Counted from the stretch's first letter, positions 51,671-62,402 are shown. The stretch: 64,000 bases of DNA from Saccharomycopsis malanga (GCA_004014935.1 CP025321.1:1426001-1490000), one strand, 5' to 3'. The notes: generated from the letters alone by a model not told the origin. Made by a program: numbers and translations.

Positions 51671-52659
51671 CAACTATAATCAATATCCGACCCGGATTTA
51701 CATCAATTACGATTGTCCAATGCACCTCCTGCCCGATTCGGTACACTGTATTTTCAAACAAATCTCATGTCAAAAAAAAAAAAAAAAAAAAGAAATCGGC
51801 CGCTGCATGCCCATTATTGTTACACTCACGTTGTGCATGCATGTGCATGCATAAGTATAATCAGCTGCACAGCCTGTTGGTTTATGCGGGCGAAGATGCA
51901 TGCATAAAACTGTATGACGCGCCCGATATGCAAAGCACCATCATCGGCGGGGCTCCCCAACAAAGCTCGTAAATTGTTTTCATTTGCAAGAAAGTAAACC
52001 ACAATTTTACTTAGCCTGTTTCTTTGTAACTGAGAAATTAACATATTCTACTCACAAAATATCCTTTTTGCAACAACCTTACATATCCTATTCTGTCATT
52101 AAAACCTTCTTTCCCAATGCGCATGCAAATGTGCATGTGCATGTGCATCGCATCGCATACGTTCCCATTTCACGTGACAGACTGTATCTACAGGTCGTAA
52201 AGTACAATTATTTTTCGGAAGACTGTAAGTGTGCACGCAGGCGCGCCTCGGTGCAGTTTAGTTTAGTTTAGTCTAGTTCTATTTGGCTGATCATATACTA
52301 CGAGCCACTCTCAGCTTTGCTAAGTGTGTGTAAACGTGTACATGTTGGTTCCTTACAGGTAGGTGGAGATATGACACCCGCAAAGGAACGGAGACGTAGA
52401 GGTGCAGGTACACCTTCTTTTTTTTTTTTTTATTTTTGCAATGCGTGTGCATATGCTACTAAGCATGCAGCCGTGCGTTGGATAACAACCTACCAGAAGT
52501 ATGAAAATATAATATTTAACGATAACAGTGTAAGATTTGACGGTGCTAATGACAAGAAATAAGCATAGTGTAGGTGTAGTCCAGATATTCTGATTTTTTT
52601 CATTTGGAAACCAGCAGAATTGGCAATTAAGCTGTTTGGAAAAGGAAAAAAAAAAAAAA

Positions 52660-52742
52660 CGGAATTGCATACTGAGGAATCGAACTGGGGAATGTTGTAA
52701 TTTGTTGGTCAAACGTTAACCAGCTGGGCCAACTAAACAGGG
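52660..52742 (-). repeat. tRNA-like remnant
   Basis: On the minus strand TTGGCCCAGCTGGTTAACG (A box) and CAGTTCGATTCCTCAG (B box) are about 50 bp apart, tRNA-like spacing, but the T stem and anticodon loop do not fit. Not counted as a tRNA gene. Confidence 0.5.
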
Positions 52743-52789
52743 AGATTTTGACATATGAAATGCGATTTGTTATAATACAAATATACGAG

Positions 52790-52905
52790 TTAAAAGGCCT
52801 AACAAGCACACGGTGTAATTTCCGACATATTGAGCTGCTACTCGCTGCTTTTTACGATGTTGAATAGGCAACTGTCTGAAATACGACCAAAATGCACTTG
52901 AGTAT
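52790..52905 (+). repeat. family A SINE body fragment
   Basis: TAAAAGGCCTAACAAGCACA, CTACTCGCTGCTTTTTACGA and TTGAATAGGCAACTGTCTGA match the long-form body. Head start and 3' end are missing. Followed directly by family B. Confidence 0.7.
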
Positions 52906-52974
52906 CCCAATTCAAGGCGTAGCTTCTCTCATATATTACCCATTAACCCATATAGTTGTGGTTATGCACTTGTT

Positions 52975-53655
52975 AAAAATTGGCAATATTCCTTGCCAAA
53001 ATTTTCTCTCAAAAAGTAAAGATATTCTGTCTTTTTAACAAAAATATGCCTATATGCCTTATTATTACCAAGTGGCCAAGTTGGTTGGGCCATGCGCCAC
53101 GCAAAATAGTGCATAAAAATAAGTGTGGCGTTCCTCACTTTGTGTTTTGGTACTCGATTCGCGCTCTCGACGTTTTGAAGTAACCGTCCAACGTTTTATT
53201 GAATTGGTTTAGCTCTATCCATGTTATATTTATTTAAAAAGATTACAGTTGCATACAGCATTTTTGTTTTCTATTAAAGTACTGTTTACGATAAAGCATT
53301 TTGAAATCAGGAGTAGATATTTGATATAATGCAAAATTGTTAATTTTAAAAAAGAGTTGGTACATTCAAGTCATATTCTAATGTCTTTGCAGCAGCCCAA
53401 GCCATACAAAATATAAATTTTCATACTCTGTAAAATCTATAGTTTTATATCGTATACTTTTTTTTTTGAGATTTGACAATTATATAATGTTTAATAGTGA
53501 AAAAGTATCATTTTATCGAAAAATATCACATAATATGCTAAAAATTGGACTTTTCACCTCAGAAAAAGACTTTTCTTATTTCTTGACCGTATTTCGTAGC
53601 TTCAGATTGCCTTTATTTTGGCCGGTTTTCTCGCCTTTTACAGGAATATGTCAAT
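52975..53655 (+). repeat. family B repeat, partial
   Basis: Core at about 53070-53190 with GTGGCCAAGTTGGTTGGGCC, GCGCCACGC/GTGTGGCG (one changed pair in the stem), and CTCGATTCGCGCTCTCGACG. Only one GTGCA unit sits in the hairpin loop, against two or three elsewhere. Confidence 0.78.
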
Positions 53656-53766
53656 TTTTGTTTCTAAATACGTTATTATGGATAGCATCACCAGGTTTAA
53701 CATAAAGAATTTTCAACAAACTGACACGGAGTCTTTCTGCCAGTCTTAAACTGTTAAGCAACGTTT

Positions 53767-53950
53767 TCATTGGCTAGTGCTCTGGGAGAAGAGAAAAACA
53801 CCTAACAAGTTTAAGGGTTCGATTCCCAAGACGAACAGTTTACTGGGCTTTTTACGATGTTGAAGAGGCAAATGTAACTGTCTGAACATAACTTGTACGT
53901 ATATACGAAACTGATGAATACTGGGCTCGAAATATATGATTATTATTATA
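53767..53950 (+). mobile_element. family A SINE, long form, shortened
   Basis: CATTGGCTAGTGCTCTGGGA, intact B box GGTTCGATTCC with CCAAGACG, body TTTACGATGTTGAAGAGGCA, AACTGTCTGAAC, then GTACGTATATACGAAACTGA and CTGGGCTCGAAATATATG plus (ATT)n. Joins family B at 53951. Confidence 0.82.
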
Positions 53951-54450
53951 AATGCCCTACTATTGCAGAGTGGCCAAGTTGGTTGAGCCATCATGCGCCA
54001 CGCAAAATAGTGCAGAAAACAAGTGTGGCGTTCCTCACTGTGGTGTTTGGTACTCGATTCGCGCTCTCGACGTTTTGGAGTAGTCATCAAACGTTTTATT
54101 GAGTTTTTATCATTACTATCCAGGTTGTTTAGTTTGATAAAATGTCTCATAATATTGTGAATTTTTTCCGATATTATGGTTCTATTTATGTTAATAAAAA
54201 ATTAGATTTTCGAATAAATATATGAAATAATAGAAAACTATCAATTTTGGCAAAAAGTTGATTCATTCAAATCTTAATCTACTCTCTCTACAAACAATAA
54301 AACTACACAAAAATTAATTGCCATACTCTGTAGGATTTAGAGTGCATTAAGATGTACTTTTCCTTTGAGATTTGCCAATTATATAATATTCAATAGTCAA
54401 AAGCATTATTTTGTCAAAACAACACATAAAAATCATATTAATCACCCCTC
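53951..54450 (+). repeat. family B repeat, begins at the core
   Basis: Starts AATGCCCTACTATTGCAGAG, immediately before the core (GTGGCCAAGTTGGTTGAGCC, GCGCCACGC, GTGTGGCG, CTCGATTCGCGCTCTCGACG). Shares core variants with the 52975 copy, so the two A-B units are probably a local duplication. Ends just before the 3' end of the DUF8032-like gene. Confidence 0.78.
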
Positions 54451-54631
54451 ACCGCCACTTTGCTGATTTCTGCTCAATAACCAGTCAAAAACAAACAACA
54501 GAACACCAAAAAACCCTACAAAACCCTACAAACACAACAAACACCACTCACTATATTACATTTTCATAAAAACTCGTAAAAACAAACACCTCAACAAAAA
54601 CCCCCACGAGAACTCAATTCCTGCTTGAAAT

Positions 54632-55810
54632 TCAGTTTGTTTTTGCCATTTTGTGCTGTTTTCTTACTCTTCTGCTTCGGACCTTCTCGTCGGAGCGCGT
54701 GTTTCTCCACGAGTCCACGGCTCTCTGTAACAATCCTCTCGAGTTTCGTAGCTGCGGGTTCAAGTAGCACAACTGCCATCCCAACTCGTTGCAGCTCTTC
54801 TCGTACTTCTGCCGGCTTCCTTTGTACTCGGGGTTGTCGCCGACGGCTCTTTTGTAGATGCAGTTCTCCCGGAGGAACGTCTGGTCCAACTGGCCCATAA
54901 TAAAGCTCTTTTCGTTGGCTAGCGGACATTTCACTGTCCACTGGGTGATGATTTTGTTCTTGGAGTACGAGAACGTGACCAACTCTCTGCCGGACTCCGG
55001 GTCAAACGTCAACTTTGGCTGTGACGCCGGAATCGGTCCTGGCTGGGTTGTTCTGTTTGACGGCTTCTTGACCAACGCATTTGAGTCCAAAACCGGCATA
55101 CTTATGGCTGAAATCGACGCACTTCTTCTCTTCTGCAAGCTGCTGCGCCCATTGACCAACTTGCTGTTCTTGCCGAGCCCCGGGAACCCCATGGAGTTGG
55201 GCATCGACATCCGGTTCAACATCGGTGGCCGGTTAAACCCGACCTCCGGAACCGCTCCCCCGAACATCACATTGTTGTTAAAGTCCGCGTCCACCAAGTT
55301 CAACGAGCTGTTCGACCCAAACGACAGCGTCTGGTACCCCGACTCCACCGTCGTCGGAGATATCGGCTCTCCCGCACTGAAAAACAGCGGATACACCGGC
55401 GAACTCGACGTACTCACACTGTTTCCATAATATTCAACCGTCTGCGCCGGCTGGTGCTGATAACCAACCGAAATCGACCCTGTCCCTGACCCTGGGCCTC
55501 CTACCATATAATACGATGACGTCTCCGAAACCGACCCGACCCCCGGGTCGGACCCCGGACCTCCTGCCGACCCGGTTCCGGTCACGTGCCCGGTCGCAAC
55601 AACCCCGGAATCCAACTTGTCAAAAAACCCATACTGCGGCTGCATCCCAATCCAGTTGCCTATCATATTAGGTTGATGCTGCGCATGCGCATGCTGATGC
55701 TGATGCTGATGCTGCGCGTGTTGCTGCGGCCCTACAGCCAGAAACTGAAGCCCGCCGTCGTAAATAGGCTGCTGATTCATCTCAAAAGAGTAACTGTTCA
55801 TGTTGTCCAT
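54632..55810 (-). CDS. DUF8032-like probable transcription regulator
   Basis: 392 aa. The first ATG is 55810 (MDNMNSYSFEMNQQPIYDGG); the open frame upstream has no ATG. The N-terminal half is low-complexity, with an HQHQHQHAHAQHQ run and Gly/Ser stretches. The C-terminal block (about residues 270-385) has ELVTFSYSKNKIITQWTVKC, ENCIYKRAVGDNPEYKGSRQ, KYEKSCNELGWQLCYLNPQL and GLLQRAVDSWRNTR, then a basic tail EKVRSRRVRKQHKM. This pattern matches the fungal DUF8032 family as I remember it, a family with regulator-like architecture. Function is unknown to me. The 4.2-kb gene-free upstream region is unusual and fits a heavily regulated gene. Confidence 0.82.
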   Translation of the reverse strand: MDNMNSYSFEMNQQPIYDGGLQFLAVGPQQHAQHQHQHQHAHAQHQPNMIGNWIGMQPQYGFFDKLDSGVVATGHVTGTGSAGGPGSDPGVGSVSETSSYYMVGGPGSGTGSISVGYQHQPAQTVEYYGNSVSTSSSPVYPLFFSAGEPISPTTVESGYQTLSFGSNSSLNLVDADFNNNVMFGGAVPEVGFNRPPMLNRMSMPNSMGFPGLGKNSKLVNGRSSLQKRRSASISAISMPVLDSNALVKKPSNRTTQPGPIPASQPKLTFDPESGRELVTFSYSKNKIITQWTVKCPLANEKSFIMGQLDQTFLRENCIYKRAVGDNPEYKGSRQKYEKSCNELGWQLCYLNPQLRNSRGLLQRAVDSWRNTRSDEKVRSRRVRKQHKMAKTN

Positions 55811-56039
55811 GGTCGGAATGCCTAAACTGTCTTGTATAATAATAAAAAGCTGTCCAATTGAAATCTCCTTAATGCAAAAATATGTTGAATAAAAATATTC
55901 CAATCCGGATTCTCCCTTTCTATATATATACCCACTTGTACATGATAATCATCTTTTGACATTCACCGTTAGCTTAATTGTTTTTCTCATCTTCACAACC
56001 ACTTTAGCAAGTAGCACATCTGCAAGTGTACACATGTTT

Positions 56040-56077
<38 letters not shown>

Positions 56078-56080
56078 TTG
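56040..56080. repeat. 7-bp CTGCATA repeat
   Basis: About five head-to-tail copies of CTGCATA ending TTGCGCGCAATGCAATGC. It forms part of the TGCAT-rich zone. Confidence 0.9.
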
Positions 56081-57973
56081 CGCGCAATGCAATGCAAGTG
56101 CATAATAAGACTTGCATACTTGCATACCGCATGTGCATAAATTAAAATAATTTTGGTGATTTCCACATCTGTTTCTTCTCCTGTGATATCTGGCTTGCGC
56201 CTTCGCTCCATTGGGAGTAGTTACATGCATCCTACTGTATTGTCATGCGTGATATTGCTCCTACCGTTAATCAACAATCTGGGCAACTGCTGCATACATG
56301 TCTCAGGAGGTTGCTGTAGGGCGCCTGCTGCCCTCATGGCTGAACTTTTCCCCTTCAAAGACTCCCATGCAATGCTTACAGTTAGGTGCTGCGTGGAAAG
56401 GTTGCCAAAAAAAAAAAAAAAAAGAGATCTTGCATAGTAAAACAAGAAAGAATGCATTGAAAGAAAAAGCACACACGCACGTTTAAGGAACAGGTCTGAT
56501 CATGTTCCTTTTTGGGAAGCTGGCCTGAGTGTGCTGATTTGACATGCATGCAAGAAATGCATGAATAAAGGAATGCACACGCACGCACGCACGCGCGCAT
56601 GCACATTCAACGTTAGTTTTCGGAAATCTGTTGGTATGCATATTAAACACCAGCTAAAACTGTCCTGTCGCTTAATGGTTGGTGAAGAAATCCAAAATTC
56701 AGCCCAAACAATAACAGCTAACTGGCAAGGCAAATCAAATTGTTAAAATCCAGTTGAATATCATTGAAATTGCATGCAACGCATGCATTATTGTAATATG
56801 CACACGCACACGCACACGCACATTTGCAGAGCATAACCATTTCAAAAATAGTTCTGCTTGCATTGTTAGCGTTGACCATGAACAATCTACAGCATCATAG
56901 TGCAAGTACTCGTGTAAAAGTTATAATGAAACACCTGCCGTTGGAAATAACAAATTGGGAATAACATTACTGTTTTAGTTTTGATCAACATTTGACATGC
57001 AAGACATTCCCGTTGAATATTCTGTTGTCTATTCAACAATAATCGACTGTTTCTATTTGCAAGTACGAAACCGTCTGCAGAGTCTGCAGATTGCATGCGA
57101 TTTTTTTTTCTATCAACTAGTCACCCTAAAGAAGAAAATGTCACACTATGCATACTATTATCAACTATACCATAGCACACCCGTGCCCTACTTCGGCTGT
57201 CAAGCCACCGGTACGAGCATGCACATCTGTTTTGCGTTTCGTCGCAGCGTCCTGCAGCGCCCCGCATCATCAATCTTATACGACCGTGCTTAGCACCAGC
57301 AAGATCCAGGAACCGTAAATGTTAATCCAACAGACGCAATTGCAGGTTTGTTGAGCATATCATATCCACTGGGATTAATGCACGTGATACGTAGCCAAGA
57401 TGCGAGGCATGTTGAAATTTTGTACGAGATAATAGTGGAACAGTTTGCTTTTCCATGCATTTATGCAGCAAGGTACAGTGATAAATAATGAATACACCTT
57501 GTGATGCGACAGCTTCTTTAGGGGTCCAATAAAAACAGGCATTGTTATCGGTTTAATCTTTTTGTATTTGCAATCCATAATTCTTTGCTTATCCAAAATG
57601 ATTTCCATATTTTCCTGATAGTAATTGACATCATTATCAACTAAACCTGTCCAGTAGGACATGTTCTTTGCCCTAGACAGGTGCGTCTTCGCCACGTTTG
57701 CATTTTGCATTGTGCATTTCGCATTGTACAGCTCTTCCCAAATAGGAAGTGGACGTATATGCACAGTTTCCCGCGCAATTCTCTACACTGTCAATTACGA
57801 GTAATGGGCTTCAAAATTCAAACTGTATATAATTGGGGTGCATATGAAGATGTTTTATTCTGAAGAGAAATAATTTCAAAGGGGTTTGATCTATATATTT
57901 ATGGCTTGATGAATTCAAACTGTATTAAAGACCTTCCTAATTGATAATGGGACAGTGTGACAATTGCACACCG

Positions 57974-58018
57974 ACCCAGTGCTGTGCACTAGAAGTATAT
58001 GCTAGTGCAGCTGGGTTC
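57974..58018. other. long imperfect hairpin
   Basis: CCCAG-TGCT-G-TGCACTAG is followed by a 9-nt loop and CTAGTGCA-GCTGGG. TGCACTAG/CTAGTGCA pairs perfectly over 8 bp and CCCAG/CTGGG over 5 more, with a bulge on the left arm. Could be a structured RNA or a protein-bound palindrome. Confidence 0.6.
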
Positions 58019-59410
58019 GCATTGCATATACGTCTGTTGGCGGGCGTCGCCAAATGAGGTAAGACAATTATGAAACCTGGCGAAGCATTCAGGCACGGTC
58101 TTTGAGGTACTCATAAGTCATTGGTAAACAGTGGTTTTTTTTAAGGTCATATTAGTTTGTGGTTGGCTTATACCCCAGGTATAGAAGACAAACCTGGTCG
58201 GGGGCCACTGCACCGCGTCGTCCCATGATCTGCAAGTTGTATGTGCTCCACTGCATTGTAAGGTAAGGCAATGCAATGCACTGAGGGACAAACACATCTT
58301 CAAAGAAAAATTTCTGTAATGCGCGTATCATACGACGCCCGCATACGAATGCATACACGCGCATCATGGGTGATATAATATTTAAAGTATGGGGATAATA
58401 TTAGTAAAGGTTGAAATTGGATTCCAATAGATGGTTGGCTAATAAATAATAAAAATAATAAAAATAATAACGATAATAACAATAATAACAATAATAAATA
58501 TCAGATGAATCAGAAGTGATTTTTTTTTATATAGAATAAATGATAATTAAAAGTTCTTATAATAGGTTGATTGGAAGATAATCCTCGTAAGAGAAGCTGT
58601 CAATTGAAAACCCCGACAAAAGTGACGTCAAAGCGGTTGGTGGAATTGCAGGTTCGGAGTGACAAATTGAGTGGCTTTAATTGTCGGTAGAAGTTGGTGT
58701 GCACAGCAAATCCACAGGTCTAGATCCCTACAGCTGTCTAAATTGCAAAAATAAATAAGACCGATAGTCCCTGCTAACAATACAAACCTTAATTCCCGAT
58801 GAAGCGTATCCCAAACTCTGTAGGAGTCGCCAGAAGCAAGCCAGCGAGAGAATTATGCTTTTATCTTTTATGTTTGACAGATACTGTGCTGGCGATCAGC
58901 CGAGACAATAGCCGGAAAGACTAAATATCCCGGTAAACAGTTTTACGGCCTGGAAGGCGTTCGGACGGAATTCTACTGGCTCCGTCTTGTTCTTATTGGC
59001 TTTCAAATGTAATTGCCACTCCAAATAACCTTAAACAGCCAATCGCCCGCAAACGGTCTCCAGGATTGCCCATTTTGCTGCTTTTTTGAGGTAGTGTTGA
59101 TGGATATTTGGACGTTTATGTTTTGCAGTACACGATGGCCTTCTTTAGCACATTTGGAAGTTTTAAAACTGGGTTTTCTCTGATGAGCAGTTGGCCAAGT
59201 GGTATAAGATGTTTTCGGATAAAAGGCCGGTCCCGGTTTCGATTCTTGCTTGTGGAGTTTTGGAAAATATGGCGGATGGAGTGTGCTGCTATTATGTGCG
59301 AATAGAAGCTGCTATTATTATTGGTCAACTAACTGTGATCAATTGTGTATCATTGGTGGCAAAGTTTTATATGCTATGAATATTGATTGTAAGATATCAT
59401 TATTATTATT

Positions 59411-59505
59411 CGCCAATTTCTCTCGAAATATAAGATATCATAACTGTTATTTAGGCATTTCTCTCAAAATAAGATATTAATATGATTATTTAGGCATTTC
59501 CCTTA
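59411..59505. repeat. degenerate 48-bp tandem repeat
   Basis: Two units of ATTTCTCTCGAAATATAAGA / TATCATAACTGTTATTTAGGC type, with a third partial ATTTCCC. AT-rich and non-coding. Confidence 0.75.
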
Positions 59506-59898
59506 TAACCCCGGAAAATAGACAAATAATCAGTCTACACACTTTTTTGTATCTAACATCATTTGAACTCTAGCGCACAGCTACTAAACTTGCCAGCGAA
59601 TACACCAAATCTCATGAGGACTTGAAGCATATTATATTTAAGACGGGCGTGTATTATTGTTGATCTCCTGTTGTTGGTTTCTCAAGCTATGGTTGCTTAC
59701 TCTATGCTATATTAATAAATTCAATTCTCACCAATATAGGATAAACAAAGAGATAACCATTATAAGGTAAAAAAAACTCTATAAACTACGTAACCAATGT
59801 GTGAATTATAAATTGAGGCCTAGAAGCTCTAACCTATTTTTTATAATTTAAAGATCTAGTTGTAATCCGAAAAACAATATTTGACTTATTTTAAACCA

Positions 59899-59985
59899 TA
59901 ATAATCTTATATACCAGTTTCCTATATACATGCCATGTCTAAAGGGTACCCAACCAGTGGGAAAATAAGCATTTGTTGGTCCAAG
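59899..59985 (-). repeat. family A SINE 3' fragment
   Basis: ATAATCTTATATACCAGTTT, CCTATATACATGCCATGTCT and AAAGGGTACCCAACCAGTGG on the plus strand match the minus-strand family A end, with a small internal loss. Confidence 0.65.
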
Positions 59986-60034
59986 TTGCCAATAAATTGC
60001 GGCAATTCTATATAATTTCTATGTTTGGTGAACA

Positions 60035-61513
60035 TTATAGATTGTTTGGCATTCCATATTCATTAGAAAGTTCATTATTTATAACCAAGGGTGTGTTTGT
60101 AACAAGTGGATAACCAAATGACCCAGTTGCAGCAAGTTTTTGATTTGTATATTGATAACCAATTGACTCTGTTGCAATAGGTTTTTGATTTGTATATTGA
60201 TAACCAAATGACCCAGTTGCAATAGGTTTTTGGTATTGACTGCTTTTATAACTAATACCGCTTGTAGAAGGCGTGTGTTCCAAATCACCATTTGAACTAG
60301 TAAAACTGGTTTGTTTAGATAAGGTGCTAGTTGGGAGCATATTTCCCACAGTTCCAACGGATGGTTTTATATATGGTTTAATATTTGTCAGCGTAGTAAA
60401 TTTTGTTTGGCCCAATAAACAAGTTTTACTTTCTATATCAAAATAAACATACGTATACCTCAAGAAGAAGGCGCCCAAGGTTATCTCGCTAGAAGTGGTG
60501 TTGGAGACACCTGAGAAGGTGCAAATGTTTGTGCTGTCACATTTGTAAAGACTGGTGCTTGGGATTTCTATGGCAGCATTATTATCAAAGTTGAAGGTAA
60601 GCGTTTCTTGTTTCAGCGGTTTTTTAAATATCCAGTTTGTTGAATTGTAAGTTGCTTGAAAACTCACAACTAGCTGTTTGAAGATTTCTGTTGGAAGACT
60701 TAGAACAGTTGTGCCAGTGTCTAAAGTAGCAGGATAATGACGAGATCCGATATATTTATCACCCAACTTGAGGCTGTTTAATTTGATTATCCAACCAGTT
60801 TGGTTTGTATATTCCATATTTTTATTGATTGTCAGCACCTCGTGAAGTTTGTTTTTGATTTTGGCATGATCAATGCCTCCAAAAACAACCTGGCCTTTGT
60901 TTCCATCTCCTTCTTGTCCCAAATATACTCCAAATCCTCTGTTTCTGGCCCCAACAGCGCTTTTGAGTCTTTTTGTCAATGAGCTGGGGTTTTCTTTCAA
61001 ATTCATGCCAAAGATCCCCTGGGAACGACCGGTTAGTGTGCTGGCCACTCCAAATGTTGCCTCTGCAAACACCAAGTCTCCTATTTGCACTGTGTCTTGC
61101 ACTTGGGTGCTTGTCACCAGTGTCTTGTCAACATACACGTCTGAGAAGGACGCTCCGGTTTTCTTTAAAGTGGTTGAGCTTGAAGAATGGAATGTTCCAA
61201 ACGTTTTGCAGTAAATCTCGAGATCCCCACTACACAATGTGCTGTTGGTCACCCAAAGATCAGAAGAGCCAGTGTCAAACACTAGATTTACCGTTTCGTG
61301 TGCTGATCCCAAAGCGATGGGAATCGTATAGAACCCATCTTTGTAGTTTGTTATTTCAACCACTGAATATCCGTTGGATGCAGTGGTTGTCTCTGTGGAC
61401 ATTGCACTTGTTTGGTCCTTCTGTTGAACAAATTTGGACTCTTGATATAGTTGATTTGTAGGATAGCCATTCACAAGTGAAAGAAAAAAGACCAATGTCT
61501 TGTAATACTTCAT
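60035..61513 (-). CDS. secreted aspartyl protease with C-terminal repeats
   Basis: 492-aa pepsin-family protease. Signal peptide residues 1-16 (MKYYKTLVFFLSLVNG). Catalytic Asp80 in VFDTGSSDLW and Asp about 265 in TLDTGTTVLSLP, cysteines CSGDLEIYC and CDSTNIC as in yeast SAPs and yapsins, block LGAFFLRYTYVYFDI. The tail (from about 385) is Ser/Thr-rich and contains three 15-residue repeats built on GSFGYQYTNQKP (about 425-475; 45-bp DNA repeat at 60087-60230). It ends without a GPI signal, so it may be a secreted or wall-entangled form. ATG at 61513; an in-frame GTG upstream lies in the SINE-derived sequence. No KR site in the short propeptide. Confidence 0.93.
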   Translation of the reverse strand: MKYYKTLVFFLSLVNGYPTNQLYQESKFVQQKDQTSAMSTETTTASNGYSVVEITNYKDGFYTIPIALGSAHETVNLVFDTGSSDLWVTNSTLCSGDLEIYCKTFGTFHSSSSTTLKKTGASFSDVYVDKTLVTSTQVQDTVQIGDLVFAEATFGVASTLTGRSQGIFGMNLKENPSSLTKRLKSAVGARNRGFGVYLGQEGDGNKGQVVFGGIDHAKIKNKLHEVLTINKNMEYTNQTGWIIKLNSLKLGDKYIGSRHYPATLDTGTTVLSLPTEIFKQLVVSFQATYNSTNWIFKKPLKQETLTFNFDNNAAIEIPSTSLYKCDSTNICTFSGVSNTTSSEITLGAFFLRYTYVYFDIESKTCLLGQTKFTTLTNIKPYIKPSVGTVGNMLPTSTLSKQTSFTSSNGDLEHTPSTSGISYKSSQYQKPIATGSFGYQYTNQKPIATESIGYQYTNQKLAATGSFGYPLVTNTPLVINNELSNEYGMPNNL

Positions 61514-61518
61514 TTTCA

Positions 61519-61611
61519 ACGTTAACACTGGGCTTGAAATAGATTATTATTATTAACGTTAACACCATGTACTGGGCTTGAAATCTAAGATTATTATTAT
61601 TACGTTAACAC
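61519..61611 (+). mobile_element. two tiny family A insertions with 10-bp target duplications
   Basis: ACGTTAACAC occurs three times, at 61519-61528, 61556-61565 and 61602-61611. Between them lie two different family A 3' ends of 27 bp (TGGGCTTGAAAT + (ATT)n) and 36 bp (CATGTACTGGGCTTGAAATC + (ATT)n). This is the expected result of two severely 5'-truncated insertions into one site. It sits 6 bp upstream of the protease start codon, so it forms that gene's leader. Confidence 0.85.
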
Positions 61612-62330
61612 CGTTTCTCATACTTGTCAATTCCATGTTTTCTAATGGCAGAAGCCTTTGCTTTTATCAAACACACTGGTCTACGTATAAAGTCAGACTC
61701 ATCATGGATATACCATGGATCAGGAGTGCCCGTCATGGATCAACAATACCAACGCTAAACCCCACCGTCTAGCACTGGCAATGCGCTTAGATCTGTTCTT
61801 TGGAACCTGCCACCATCCCCGGGATTATCCTTGGTAAAATCATATGGTATTTGGCCATCTTTGCGTATATAAGGATCGCTGCGCAAGACTTATGGAGGTT
61901 ATCAGTTGATAAAATGAGCTGCCTTTTGAGTGTGATTTGATTGACCAATTTTACCAAGCAATTAATAGACATGTATTTTTTATATAAGATTATTATTATT
62001 ATTATTATAGATATGTAGTTGATCAATGGTTATGCTTTAAATACTTGTAGCTTGGAAGATGGCCAATTGGCCTTTTTCAAAAAGGCCTTGTAGGTAACTG
62101 GTGGTTCCGTTTCAATTCAGCAATTTCCTATATAGTTCTTTTAGGTATTTTTGAGGAATAGTTTAACTTTTGGGGGACAATAGTGTTGGTAATCACATTT
62201 TGATGTGAAAAGTCGAAATAAATATAAGAAAGATAATCTTGGTCAGGAAATTTTTTACAGAAACGGCTAAGACCATCAAGAAGCAAGTTGATTCAGTAAT
62301 ATTGATAAAATGGACCAAAAAGGCCAATTG

Positions 62331-62402
62331 TAAACAGAACAAACATAGAATAATAAGATGTAATATATCTAGTAGATCAAACCATAGGATTAGAAGGATA
62401 TA
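62331..62402 (+). repeat. family C fragment
   Basis: AACAAACATAGAATAATAAG, GTAATATATCTAGTAGATCA and AACCATAGGATTAGAAGGAT match the last quarter of family C. Confidence 0.45.

Larger units (their letters stand above)
48811..54631. other. 5.8-kb repeat block with a GC/TGCAT-rich insert
   Basis: Family A and B copies alternate in one orientation: A 48922, B 49185, A 50046; then A(-) 50803; then A 52790, B 52975, A 53767, B 53951. 50200-50800 and 50945-51580 show nothing recognised. 51580-52600 differs in style: it has paired CCGACCTACCGGTTTT words, poly(A/T) runs of 15-19 and many TGCATGCA words. Short ORFs here are unsupported. Confidence 0.55.
55811..60034. promoter_or_regulatory. 4.2-kb gene-free region upstream of the DUF8032-like gene
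   Basis: No supported gene. From 56030 to 57300 the DNA is rich in TGCAT, GCATGC and CACGCAC words (a 7-bp CTGCATA array, ACACGC runs, ATGCATGCAAG at 56545, GCATGCAACGCATGC at 56775). A long hairpin lies at 57974. 58300-59000 has (AAT)-like runs and GC-richer sequence; a tRNA-like remnant with A box GTTGGCCAAGTGG and B box GGTTTCGATTC is at 59186-59255. I interpret it as a large promoter, possibly with untranslated RNA, by position only. Confidence 0.4.

Noticed and set aside
51586-51972. 128-codon ORF and overlapping short ORFs
   Set aside because: Includes a poly-Lys run from a poly(A) tract and the inverted-repeat island; no ATG-supported conserved sequence.
57375-57764. 129-codon minus-strand ORF
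   Set aside because: Starts at GTG, has no recognisable motif, and lies in the TGCAT-rich non-coding zone.
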